64,000 bases of DNA from Alviniconcha marisindica. Its lineage: Eukaryota; Mollusca; Gastropoda; Provannidae. Each line of letters starts with the position of its first letter. Within the stretch, counting starts at the first letter, position 1. The notes beneath the pieces are model-generated. The model had not been told where the DNA came from. It did not search any database and saw only the letters and a program-made list of their open reading frames with translations. This document shows, one piece after another, positions 27,601-34,355 of this stretch. The DNA lies in assembly GCA_018857735.1 (NCBI GenBank), contig JABMCL010002332.1, positions 1-64,000 of the forward strand, in the 5' to 3' direction. The translations under genes were made by a program, and so were the position numbers.

Positions 27601-28215
27601 TCCTTCCCACGCTGTGAGCCTAATCATCCTCGGGCGACAACAAAATTGTGGATTTCTATTGAAATCAGTGGCAGGTGACAATAACATTTTCAAGTGGGTG
27701 ACCCACAGTGATGTCCAGCCCAGTGTCAGGGAACAACCCACTTCATACCATCATCATGAACACTGCCGTAACATAATAAGTTTCAAGTGGGTGACCCACA
27801 GTGATGTCCAGCCCAGTGTCAGGGAACAACCCACTTCATACCATCATCATGAACACTGCCTTAACATAATAACAGTTTCAAGTGGGTGACCCACAGTGGT
27901 GTCCAGCCCAGTGTCAGAACAACCCGCTTCATACCATCATCATGAACACTGCCCTAACAAACAGTCTAGTGAAATGAGTGCGTCTCAGATTTGTATGTTT
28001 GTGCACAATGATTCATGCTGCTTCATGTTCACCATCAAGTGTACCAAAAAAAAGAAGAGAGTATGAAAGTACAGTCCAGTAAAATGAGCATGAACAAATA
28101 ACTTTCAGGTGAGGTGGGGGACTGGAAGAATCACCTGTCCCCAGAGATGTCTGCCAAGTTTGATGCCATGGTGGCCAGTCTGGAACCTCTGGGACTGCAC
28201 ATCCAGGACAGTTAG
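1428..28215 (+). CDS. Sulfotransferase gene, six exons, whole span
   Basis: Encodes a 424-residue PAPS-dependent sulfotransferase of the cytosolic SULT family (transfer of sulfonate from PAPS to a hydroxyl or amine acceptor). The spliced product carries all landmark motifs: PKAGTTW (Lys186, 5'-phosphosulfate loop), KSHLP with the catalytic His242, YLARNPKD...S with Arg264 and Ser272 (3'-phosphate binding), FITYEEL, and the C-terminal RKGEVGDWKNH (388-398). The six coding segments total 1,275 nt and join in phase at five GT-AG introns. Unlike typical SULTs of about 290-300 residues, this one has about 130 extra N-terminal residues: a basic, Ser/Arg-rich leader and a hydrophobic segment (about 100-121) followed by RFKKRAR. 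The protein is therefore probably anchored to a membrane, perhaps mitochondrial. The acceptor substrate cannot be told. Confidence 0.93.
2398..4551 (+). mobile_element. Kolobok-like DNA transposon remnant with THAP domain
   Basis: Sits in intron 1. The ends are inverted copies: AGGAAAAGTCCAA at the left and the complement of AGGACAAGTCCAA at the right, each bordered by TTAA (2394-2397 and 4552-4555). TTAA target duplication with an AGG start matches the Kolobok/T2 superfamily. A degraded THAP zinc-finger domain lies near the left end. No transposase core is readable, so the copy is non-autonomous or decayed. Because both borders read TTTAAA, the duplication could also be scored as 2 or 6 bp. 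The interior contains a 100-bp block (near 2930-2990 and, inverted, 4235-4345) shared with the element at 8820-9613. Confidence 0.7.
2665..2923 (+). pseudogene. Decayed THAP-domain coding remnant
   Basis: Starts ATG with AANCNNS, then HEFPRNRP, and after a stop and frame changes KWVKF, RADL and CSEHFAECSFVNF. Order and spacing fit a THAP zinc finger (C2CH). In-frame stops and frameshifts break it. Confidence 0.6.
4857..5068 (+). CDS. Sulfotransferase exon 2
   Basis: Residues 188-258. Completes PKAG-TTW and contains LQELVYLI, then KPSPRFIKSHLPFSLLP with the catalytic His242. Acceptor TTTCAG, donor AAGGTAATT, ends in phase 0. Confidence 0.95.
5205..6225. mobile_element. Partial copy of the TGTGACAG TIR element family
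   Basis: Intron 2. About 1 kb matching segments of the element at 19988-23214 in the same order (near 20150-20250, 22300-22640 and 22660-23150) with a large internal deletion. The outer TIRs are not recognisable in this copy. No coding potential is seen. Confidence 0.65.
6576..7026. repeat. Long inverted repeat
   Basis: A left arm (about 6576-6712) and right arm (about 6890-7026) are inverted copies. Both contain the CCATGGTCTTCGTCTGG block next to a CAAGYGCTTT motif and a pyrimidine/purine tract. The right arm is also the start of the first macrosatellite unit. Confidence 0.7.
8820..9613 (+). mobile_element. Kolobok-like element, 794 bp, TTAA flanks
   Basis: Terminal inverted repeats AGGGCCCCTGAACACTGA at the left and its complement at the right, bordered by TTAA at 8816-8819 and 9614-9617. 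The empty site is visible in the neighbouring macrosatellite units, which read CCCTTTAAAACCTGG without interruption, so the boundaries are unusually well supported. It carries a THAP-domain remnant but no transposase core. Confidence 0.85.
9117..9310 (+). pseudogene. Frameshifted THAP-domain remnant
   Basis: Reads CAPAGCS...FHVFP in one frame and, after a frameshift in the A-run at 9191-9202, QQWQMAMNRWDL, KKWEP and DVLCSKHF. This is the C2CH arrangement of a THAP domain, the usual DNA-binding module of P-element and some Kolobok transposases. Confidence 0.7.
10346..10863. other. Intron 2 end, no feature seen
   Basis: Contains a (GTTT)n run near 10735-10757 and otherwise no recognisable gene or repeat. 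Confidence 0.5.
10864..10990 (+). CDS. Sulfotransferase exon 3
   Basis: Residues 259-300 plus one base. Begins VIYLARNPKDTAVSLLAF, the 3'-phosphate-binding signature with Arg264 and Ser272. Donor CAGGTTAGTG, phase 1. Confidence 0.95.
11478..11572 (+). CDS. Sulfotransferase exon 4
   Basis: Contains YGPWLKHVREGWEH and VLFITYEELQK, both typical of the SULT fold. Acceptor TTTTTTCAG, donor AAGGTAATTA, ends in phase 0. The exon's last bases and its donor are tandemly duplicated downstream. Confidence 0.95.
11557..11975 (+). repeat. Four-copy tandem repeat spanning the exon 4 donor
   Basis: The last part of exon 4 (GAGGAGCTGCAAAAG), its donor and about 95 bp of intron recur near 11669, 11780 and 11893 with a period of about 110-113 bp. 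Copies 2 and 3 read GAGCTGCGAAAAGGTAATTA (one extra A in the exon-like part). Copy 4 keeps the exon 4 sequence exactly (TATGAGGAGCTGCAAAAG) but the donor reads GTCATT. Confidence 0.9.
12113..12284 (+). CDS. Sulfotransferase exon 5
   Basis: Starts DFCGTVRGIAKFLEKPL and includes CSFDNMRNN, ending FLRKG, the first part of the RKGxxGDWKNH signature. Acceptor GCTTCAG, donor AAAGGTTGGA (phase 1). The next intron is 15.8 kb. Confidence 0.95.
12450..12691. repeat. CA microsatellites in intron 5
   Basis: A short (CA)n near 12450-12462 and a long one at about 12620-12691; smaller CA and ACT runs lie near 12880-13055. Nothing gene-like is seen in 12300-13800. Confidence 0.9.
13831..15185 (-). pseudogene. 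Decayed retroelement gag-like region with zinc knuckle
   Basis: Three minus-strand coding blocks in different frames. The 3' block (13831-14199) has FCWAYH followed by KCSFSHKCYNCG and HAAWNC, a CCCH-plus-CCHC arrangement like retroelement gag zinc knuckles. The 5' block (14874-15185) is Ser/Ala/Gln-rich with a coiled-coil-like LIQLLAQMQKSTQTLIQRLD. Frames are broken and no reverse transcriptase or integrase is adjacent. A DIRS- or LTR-type origin is an inference. Confidence 0.45.
15480..17790. mobile_element. Dispersed repeat (second copy at 56400-57560)
   Basis: Begins near CACTCTCTCTCTC with GAATCAGAAGATCACAGTGC and continues through TAAGGCGACAGCATGGCACT to an end rich in CAAATGYGTAGA motifs. 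The second copy lies in NUP205 at 56400-57560 in the same orientation. This copy is longer because another element (16164-17349) is inserted in it. No intact coding frame is seen; type unknown. Confidence 0.75.
16164..17349. mobile_element. Nested TIR element, about 1.19 kb
   Basis: Its limits are set by comparison with the uninterrupted copy at 56400-57560. It begins ATGGGTGAAC and ends TTTTACCCAT, so the ends are short inverted repeats. Flanks are ACAAATTT and GCAAATTC, an imperfect 8-bp duplication that would fit a hAT-type insertion. It contains a GC-rich block near 16200-16285 and no transposase frame. Confidence 0.6.
17936..18365 (-). mobile_element. Retroelement 3' region with internal 125-bp duplication
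   Basis: Directly downstream (minus strand) of the R2-like fragment. A block of about 125 bp starting with the complement of TTTTACATTTGGAGTAGGG is present twice (near 18108 and 18247). Short open frames remain (FTKRFMTRTQEKMNSPYSKC) but no domain is recognised. Confidence 0.5.
18388..19098 (-). pseudogene. R2-type non-LTR reverse transcriptase, C-terminal fragment
   Basis: A 236-codon frame with AYCDQVGLRLNVNKS, EATRYLGKMFGPWGG, ASSVAAAPLKPMQALEIWR, ILPRIKARIL and GGLGVISLED. This order (last palm segment, YLG, thumb with PLKPxQ, LIPR-like, GGLG) is that of R2/NeSL-clade polymerases. The catalytic YxDD core and N-terminal domains are missing, so it is a 5'-truncated, inactive copy. Confidence 0.7.
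19099..19987. other. Intronic stretch, no gene seen
   Basis: Holds an AACCAAATTACTTATTACTT-type repeat pair near 19320-19410 (GTGATGTTGACTGGGCATAAAACA and a related copy) and unremarkable sequence. Confidence 0.4.
19988..23214. mobile_element. 3.2 kb TIR element, GGGC target duplication
   Basis: Begins TGTGACAGGTCG and ends GACTGTCACA, with GGGC directly on both sides (19984-19987 and 23215-23218). The interior has repeated GTGAAACAACTACATAATACTC-like blocks (near 20220, 20460 and 20810), a 165-bp tandem duplication (21105-21510) and a 72-bp duplication (21852-21995). Coding capacity is absent. Related pieces lie at 5205-6225 and 24469-24798. Superfamily not assigned. Confidence 0.65.
21852..21996. 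repeat. 72-bp perfect tandem duplication
   Basis: The block from CTGATAGTCTAGCCACC to CACATGACTGTCTT occurs twice back to back inside the TIR element. Confidence 0.9.
23886..24463 (-). pseudogene. Uncharacterised transposon-associated coding block
   Basis: Long open minus-strand frame with PVWRTVIKCGFFDSLNESKY, DKQITVHIYHTEGKK and SVRIVLMQDFRCPQW. Composition is protein-like and it does not overlap a repeat array. The ITVHIYHT-type strand resembles a domain common in unannotated invertebrate mobile-element proteins, but I cannot name the family. A small TIR element (24469-24798) lies immediately upstream. Confidence 0.4.
24469..24798. mobile_element. 330-bp deletion derivative of the TGTGACAG element
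   Basis: Same ends as the 3.2 kb element (TGTGACAGGTCG and GGCTGTCACA) with segments matching 19988-20065, 22340-22480 and 22725-22800, so it is an internally deleted, MITE-like copy. Flanks are CATG and CGTG, a 4-bp duplication with one mismatch. Confidence 0.7.
24815..25086 (-). pseudogene. Zinc-finger (BED/TTF-like) transposase fragment
   Basis: Frame with KAYCTVCQCEICYAFGGK followed by ALLHHLKGKSNMQK: a C-x2-C and H-x-K-x-K-x-H-like finger of the type found at the N terminus of hAT-like proteins. It ends at a good donor (TCAGGTAAGT near 24817), so it may be an exon of an intron-containing element gene whose next part is 23886-24463. No complete gene can be assembled. Confidence 0.45.
25430..26090 (-). 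pseudogene. Broken copy of an invertebrate QYK-motif protein family
   Basis: Main block (25531-25857) reads TVHPTVTYYACQVC, VYISDNCVHNFNAV, IIQWTDGCAPQYKLKGPFAD. A frameshifted continuation near 25440-25520 reads SGDAVIANARDYCKN. A further open block lies upstream (25893-26090, IGTRIFFNEKFLTDLVRQFI). I recognise the DGC/A-x-QYK...F-DI pattern as a widespread unnamed protein family in molluscs and other invertebrates, probably element-derived. Stops and frameshifts show it is not functional here. Confidence 0.5.
26100..26925. other. Intron 5 stretch, nothing recognised
   Basis: AT-rich intronic sequence without a convincing frame or a repeat array. Confidence 0.4.
26935..27505. repeat. Minisatellite, about 40-bp unit
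   Basis: About 14 copies of a unit containing GGTAGGCAGAGGTTGAGCAG and a variable GTAGACAGGGGTGGTAC part. Confidence 0.95.
27680..27960. repeat. Three-copy 95-98 bp tandem repeat
   Basis: Unit starts TTTCAAGTGGGTGACCCACA and ends CATCATGAACACTGCC. GTGGGTGACCCAC inside the unit is an imperfect palindrome. Confidence 0.9.
28109..28215 (+). CDS. Sulfotransferase exon 6 (terminal)
   Basis: Completes the RKG-EVGDWKNH PAPS-binding signature and continues LSPEMSAKFDAMVASLEPLG to HIQDS and a TAG stop at 28213-28215. Acceptor TTTCAG. The end of this exon is duplicated just downstream. Confidence 0.95.
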
Positions 28216-28440
28216 CTCTTCCCTGTGACATGTGTCGAGTCTTGACTACCAAGCCCGTGGCCAGTCTGGAACCTCTGTGACTGCATATCCAGGACAGTTG
28301 GCTCCTCCTTGTGGCGTGTGTCCCACCTGCCTGCCAAGGCTGATGCCGTGGCTCTTCCCTGTGTCCTGTATCGAACATGTCAGCCAAGCCTAATGCCATG
28401 GCCATCAGTCTGGAGCTGCACTGTGAGGATGGTTGACTCC
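28165..28440 (+). repeat. Tandem duplication of the sulfotransferase terminal coding end
   Basis: GTGGCCAGTCTGGAACCTCT to ATCCAGGACAGTT recurs at 28257-28302; more diverged pieces (GATGCCRTGG, CAGTCTGGAGCTGCA) lie near 28340-28430. The copies fall after the stop codon, in the presumed 3' UTR. In the second copy the stop TAG is TGG. Confidence 0.85.
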
Positions 28441-31400
28441 AGCAGTTTCCAACAGTTCCAAGAGGTGGTGATGAGGGTAGAACAGTGGATAAAGGGGAAG
28501 AAAGATGGGCTAGGCAAGGATGTCTGCTAAGCCTGTTTGGCTATCTGCCATTTCTGAGCTGCCTGTCCCTTCTTTGGTGCCCGGAAAAGAAGAGGGAATG
28601 GGCAGGGTTGGGATGTCCAATACAGTTTTTCACTGTCTCATGGTGATTTCCTAACCCCTTCTTTGGTGTACAGAAATGAGAGAGAGGAGCAAGGAAAAGA
28701 GAAAGAAAGAAGAATGGACAGATGAGAAAGGAAAGTTAAAATAAAATTAAAAAAAGCTTCAGTTTTGGGGAGCAGGGTAATTGCAAAAAAGGAGGGTGGT
28801 GGGGGGTTAGCTTTAAGAGGCTGGGGAAACGTAGGAACAAATGTGATCATCTGCTACATGGGCAGTCCCTTACAGTATCTTCTTCCACCTCACCAAGTAT
28901 GCAATGTAGGCGTAATATGTCATGTTCCTACAAAGCTTCGTCACCCAGTATGGGCAAACAACCATGACAGCTACACACAGAGATAAGGACACTGCACTTT
29001 GAGCAACAGCAAGGAATCTTTTAGTTGTACCTGCAATGGGGAAAAACGTACACTGAATGAAGCAAATGCTAAAGACTGAAGCTGCTCTAACCACACTAGG
29101 GGTCTAGCAACAGCCTGTGACCCACTATCACTATCAGTAATGCTGACCTGAACCCCACAGGTGCCCAACATCTTGCCGCCATACCGCTGCTGCACCATCT
29201 CCAACTTAAGCAAAACAACATGCTAACATTTCTTGAGTAAGATAAGATTTACTGCTAGACCTCTCTCCTTCCTTTTACCATAACAATTGTTAAAGCTGCT
29301 GCATAAACAGCAACAGTAATCTACGTTCCCCTTGAGCAGTAGCAGGCAAAAAGAAAACCTGGTGAACAGGAAGTATACATTCGCAAATTAACTGGCAAGC
29401 CATAGCATCTGTTGGGTTTTCCCCTGTGGACACAGAAATTAAGGCCCCCCCTCTGCTGAGAACCCAGAGGTAACAAACGTTTTCTCTTTAAAGCCTGGAG
29501 CAGGTCAGAATAATACAGCTGTGCGTGCTTTACCCACTGCCAGGAACATCTTCCTTGTCCCAGTTTCTACCTTCCCTGTCCATGTAGTTTCTGGAAGGCT
29601 ACACGAAATGGAACTCTCTTTTTTCTCCTGAGATAACCCTTTGCAGTTGACAGGACGTTCCAGTCCAGTTACTAACCAGTCTATGGGTATGTCAGTAAAC
29701 TTTGACAAATGCCAGCAGCTGCACTGTTGGTGTAACTACAGCTTGTGCCATGCGTCTTTCCACGTGATTTCCGCAGTGTGCAACACAGCTCATCAAGTCA
29801 GTCTGTGTCTCTCTTTGACAGCTGTGTTTTTGCTTATGCTTCCTTGGAGGAATGATCAGATCAGTTTGCAGCAGTGTGGTCTGATTTGAAATGAAAACCC
29901 TTTATTTCCCATCAGGGCATTGCCCTCTCCACACAAGTCTATTATGTGGTTTGTATGGACTCCACACAGCATCGCCTTCTTCACTCGAGTGTAAAATATC
30001 CAGTTCAACAACAGTAGGCTTGTCACTTGTAATAGACCCTGTCCACAAGCCTGAAAGGAAACCAACACCACCACCATTTGAGGTCACTCAGGACATGGGT
30101 GCTTTCCGGGTCACGTGTTTGTGTTTGTATTGGCTCCCACAACCAAAAATTTTTAGCGTTTTTTGGGCCAAAGCGTTGGACAAGTGAATAGATCAGGTTT
30201 TTTCCTCCCTAGAAAAGCAGGTATGGTGAGAACTTCAAAGAAAAGAAAGAAGTCTAGACAGTTCATCCAAAAACCCAATGCACCTGAACCTTAATGTTGA
30301 GAACCCTTTAAAACCTGGGGTAGGTCAGAATATAGCCATGCATGCTTTGCCTGCTGCCAGGAATTTCTTCCTTGTTCTGTTTTCTGCCTTCCCGGTCCAG
30401 TCACCTTGATTATTTCCAAAACCCCTGCTAATTTTGAACTGTGTGTTTTGGCCAGGGCAGTTTTCCCTTGTTGGCCTGCGAAATAAAAAAAACCACAGGA
30501 AGGTTTGGAAACATGTTAATTCCCTCTTGTGTAGAATCTCAGGGCTGTCATTGGTTCTCCTTTCTTGTTTCCATTGGGTTTTCTGTCAGGTCCTGTTGCT
30601 CTTTCTGCCTTGTCATTTTTAAGAGATGGGCTTTTTCAAATGGCTCTTGTTGAACAGCTTGGAGGTGATAGATGGTATATACAGTTTACTGCCATATGGC
30701 TCTGGTATTTGCCATTATGCATTTATGTATGTTTTTGAAATCTTATTTTTTTGGCCATCCTTTTATATATATTTTTTATATATTTTAATCTGGTATCAGT
30801 AACTTAGACAGAATGGTTAATGATACAGAATGTTCTTGCCATAATACTTTTTTTAAGAGTTGCAGTATTAAAGGGACTGTCTGTGAAAATGTGTCTTTCA
30901 TGTTTGTGCATGTATGTGTTATTATTGTAGGGACTGATTTTGTGGATTAGACTGTTAAACATTAAAGGATTTACATGTATAAGAGTTTTCATATATGCAT
31001 TTGCCTTTAACAGTTTGATTGTTCTCAGGTGATCCTGTGCGATTAAAAGAACATCAGTCGGTTGAAGCAGATTCCTGCAGATGCCCATGGAATATAAAAT
31101 AATACATGAACGCATATTTATTATGACATAGACTCACAATCTGCAAAGTTTTGGGGTAATCCTCTTCGTCAAGTGACAAAACAGTTAAATGGTTAAAAAA
31201 ATGATGAAAAATTAGATGACTTATCTTCTGTTTGGTTGTTTGCTTGTCCAGTGCTTGGATGAATTGTGTATCTGTTATAATAACTAAGCATTCTTTTGAA
31301 TCTTTTACATGTTTGGATCTTGTTTTAGAATGCTAGCAGTCATCCATGTTTCAGATTTTTTTATTTAAATAACAGACTCCAAAAAATGTGAGAGCCTGTG

Positions 31401-32190
31401 TTGTAACCCTACACACAACGTGCTTGTGGTTTTATCAGTGTCCTCACCTTCATCAAGTCTATTCAATGCTTTTGTTTCAGTTCCTTTGTAGAAGATGCAA
31501 TGCTTCTGGCAGTTGTAGTTAGCTGAAATTTAATATAAATATTGTGATTGACAGTTTTTGACTTTTTTTTGTGAACTCTGTAGTGTCCAGAGGTGTGATC
31601 AAGCTTTTTACTTGCGATTTAGTGATGTGACATTTTTTAACTGGTATAGAGCAGTTTTCAAGTAACTGTGATTCATCCTGAGGTGACCTTGAGAAGATAA
31701 TGGGATGTTAAAGTCCAAGAGCTAAGACACACACCGACACGTGGAAAGAAAGAGTGGGTTGTTGACAACGGACGCGGGTGATGAATGCATTTTTAGGACT
31801 TGTTTGCAAGTGGTCCAAGTGGTGGGCTCACTGCTAATTGGACTGCACGTATGAAGGATGTGTATGCATGTATGTGACTTAAAAATCTGAAACAAGAATG
31901 ACTTGGCATTCTAAAACAAGATCCAAACACACGAAAGGTTAAAAAGAACACTATTAGGACAAAACACAACATGCACATTTTTGGCATATTCCCCTTTCTC
32001 AAGCTACAAAACGATACCAACAAAAATGAGATGTAGAACTAAGACGGCTATCTGGTTTCGGTTATGTTGTTTTCATGTCTCGTGCTTGGAAGAAGTTTGC
32101 TAAACAGCGTCGCTGCCTATAATTTATATGTTGTGGTTGACTGAGTGTTTGACTTCAGTGTTTTGTTGTTTAAGGAATTTTGTTTTATTG
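28441..32190. other. Region between the two genes, no gene seen
   Basis: Holds A/G-rich sequence (28660-28830, with AATAAA at 28740-28745 as a possible sulfotransferase polyA signal), two direct copies of a TTTAAARCCTGG...GGTCAGAATA block (29485-29590 and 30305-30410) and AT-rich stretches. No reading frame here looks coding. Confidence 0.5.
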
Positions 32191-32580
32191 TAATTTATTG
32201 AATGTTTTAAGTTATTGGTGAGCCAGAAGAATAATGTGTGGGTGCATGCATGCATGTGTGTGTGTGTACATGTTATTGTAAGTATTTTCCTTGTATTTGA
32301 GCGGTTTCTAGCTCCATGTTTCATTGAGTTGTTGATGTTTTATTGTTAACTGTATTGAATGTTTTTATGTAAATGACGAGCCAGAAAGCAAATTTCTCTA
32401 CACAGAGACAATAAAGTTGTATTGTAGTTCAGCAAAAAGCAAATGAGTGTCCTAGTTCTACATCTCATTTTTTAACTGTTGTTAGGTGTCATTTTGTAGT
32501 TTGATAAAGGGGATTACACCCAGAATTTGCATGTTGTCTTTTGTCCTAAAAGTAGCGTTCTTTTTGACCTTTTATGTTTT
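31938..32580. repeat. Inverted pair of a dispersed repeat
   Basis: A block with AGGACAAAACACAAC and TTCCCCTTTCTCAAGCTA lies at 31938-32040 on the plus strand and inverted at 32445-32580. A third copy is in NUP205 at 53155-53240. The element at 32198-32425 lies between the pair. Confidence 0.75.
32198..32425 (+). mobile_element. Retroelement 3'-end copy (second at 39629-39905)
   Basis: Both copies run from TATTGAATGTTTTAAG through ATGACGAGCCAGAAAGC to ACAATAAAGTTGTATTGT. Ending on an AATAAA-containing tail suggests a LINE or SINE 3' end inserted in the plus orientation. A GT microsatellite is embedded in each. Confidence 0.7.
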
Positions 32581-32715
32581 TGGATCATGCCTGTGATTAC
32601 CCACAGAAAAAGCGTGTTCATGTTGTAGACATGTATATGATTATTTGTATGTATCATTGTGGAGAAGGATTAAAACATACGCTTTTAATTTTGTGTGCAC
32701 ATTTCATTTTTAACC

Positions 32716-32875
32716 GGATTTAAAATAATAATAAAATGTTTAAAAAACATTTTTCATCCCATCAAAAAGCATTCTTTGCCTGCATTCTGAGGAAAGATCA
32801 AAACAACTGGTTGAGAAAGAATGCTTTTTGGTGGGATGAAATTGTCTTTAAACATTTTATTATTATTTTAAATCC
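32716..32875. repeat. Hairpin-forming inverted repeat, about 60-bp arms
   Basis: Left arm 32716-32777 and right arm 32816-32875 are near-perfect inverted copies (outer GGATTTAAAATAATAATAAA, inner AAAAAGCATTCTTT) with a 38-bp loop: a foldback element or small MITE. Confidence 0.85.
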
Positions 32876-32879
32876 TGTC

Positions 32880-34265
32880 AACTTTTAGAGTCTTCAAATA
32901 ACTGGTTTCAGGCATGAAAAAGGCATTTGACCAAAGGTAGTCAAGTTGTAGTCTGAAACATGAAGAACGACTATCCCACTGAAACGCAGGCTCAAACGTG
33001 AAATCTAAATCCTTCACCAGCTGTGTATGCACCTAAAAAGCTGGAATCAGTCCATCTCCCCCCCATCAGTGCTGTGCAAGTCACACAGCTGGGAGCTGTT
33101 TCTAGCAGTCAGATGTACACAGCTGCTGCTGGGATTTTAATTGTTTTTCTAAGTAATGTCTTCCCAAATCTGGATGTGGAAAATACATTCACTTTGCCAC
33201 ACTACTGGAAGTTGCCAGTTTCCAGTGTGTGCCCACCATGCACTCCTGAGTCAAAACAGACCAAAGAAAAAAAGAATGCAATCTGTATTCAGCAAAAAAT
33301 ATTCAGACTTGGCTGACAGTAAGTACCCTGGCACTGCATACTGTGAAGCTGATGCGAACAGTCTATTCTTTGGCAGTTTTGTTCACTGTGGGCATACTTC
33401 AACGTAACAGTCCACACTTCATGACATACAGTTCATACTTCAGGGTGTACAGTCCACATTTCAGCCAATCTTGATGACAGTACAGTGGAACTTCAATCTG
33501 AAGCTGCGCTGGAAAGGTCACTTGTAGCTGTAGGTATTCTTGTACCTTTTTATGAAGCATCACAAACAAGAATGCTGAGGATATAATTCTGAACATATTC
33601 TACTACATGAAACATTTACAAACGTGAAGATCTGGGATCAACACAAAATCTTAATTTGAAACAAAGAAACCCATTTTGAAGTAAAAGAAGAAGAAAACTG
33701 AAACCTTACACATGCACACCCCACAGCAACAAATACACCTGACTACAACATGTACCCCTGAACACACACACACACACACTTCTGTGAGGTGTGGCTGCAA
33801 AATCCCATGAAGCTGCTTCAACAAGATCCTGCCATCCCAGGCATCTGCACTCTGATTACTCAACATGAGTATGTTTTGTGTGGAAAAAAGACAATTGTAT
33901 TTCTTTCAATGAAGTGAAGGTTCACTGTTCAACTTTCTATAAATAATTTAAAGATGCATTGACAATGCTTTGCAGCCTTTAAAAAAAAAGTCTTGACTTA
34001 TTTTAAATCGAGACCCAGATGAATTGTTTCTTTAAAACAGGTTATGAAGTTCAATGACTACAATCCACAACATTCTTGAATTTCATGGACAAGCACTTGC
34101 ACAAATAGCTGTTTACCAAAGATATGAACTGACAACAAATTTGTTCCCAAAGAAACGGTCACATCCTTGCAACAACAAGAAAAAATGCTGCAAAGTCACT
34201 TTGGACAGCTGCTGCTCAGTACAACAAAACAAAAAACAAAGTAATATTTTCACACACTGATCCAA
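32880..34265. other. Presumed NUP205 3' UTR and downstream sequence
   Basis: Lies directly 3' of the NUP205 stop codon on the minus strand. No other gene seen. An ATTAAA (complement at about 33137-33142) is the nearest weak polyA-like signal found by eye. Confidence 0.35.
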
Positions 34266-34355
34266 TCAGCTGGTGGTATGAAGTCTCAAAAGACGGCGGA
34301 TTCGACGAACAATGGCCTCTGTGAAGCTGTAGTGTGTGTGACTCTTGCCATAATC
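34266..34355 (-). CDS. NUP205 exon E25 (terminal)
   Basis: 29 residues and TGA stop: DYGKSHTHYSF, then EAIVRRIRRLLRLHTTS. This matches the conserved basic C-terminal helix of NUP205. Acceptor TTTCAG, phase 0. Confidence 0.93.
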   Translation of the reverse strand, partial: DYGKSHTHYSFTEAIVRRIRRLLRLHTTS

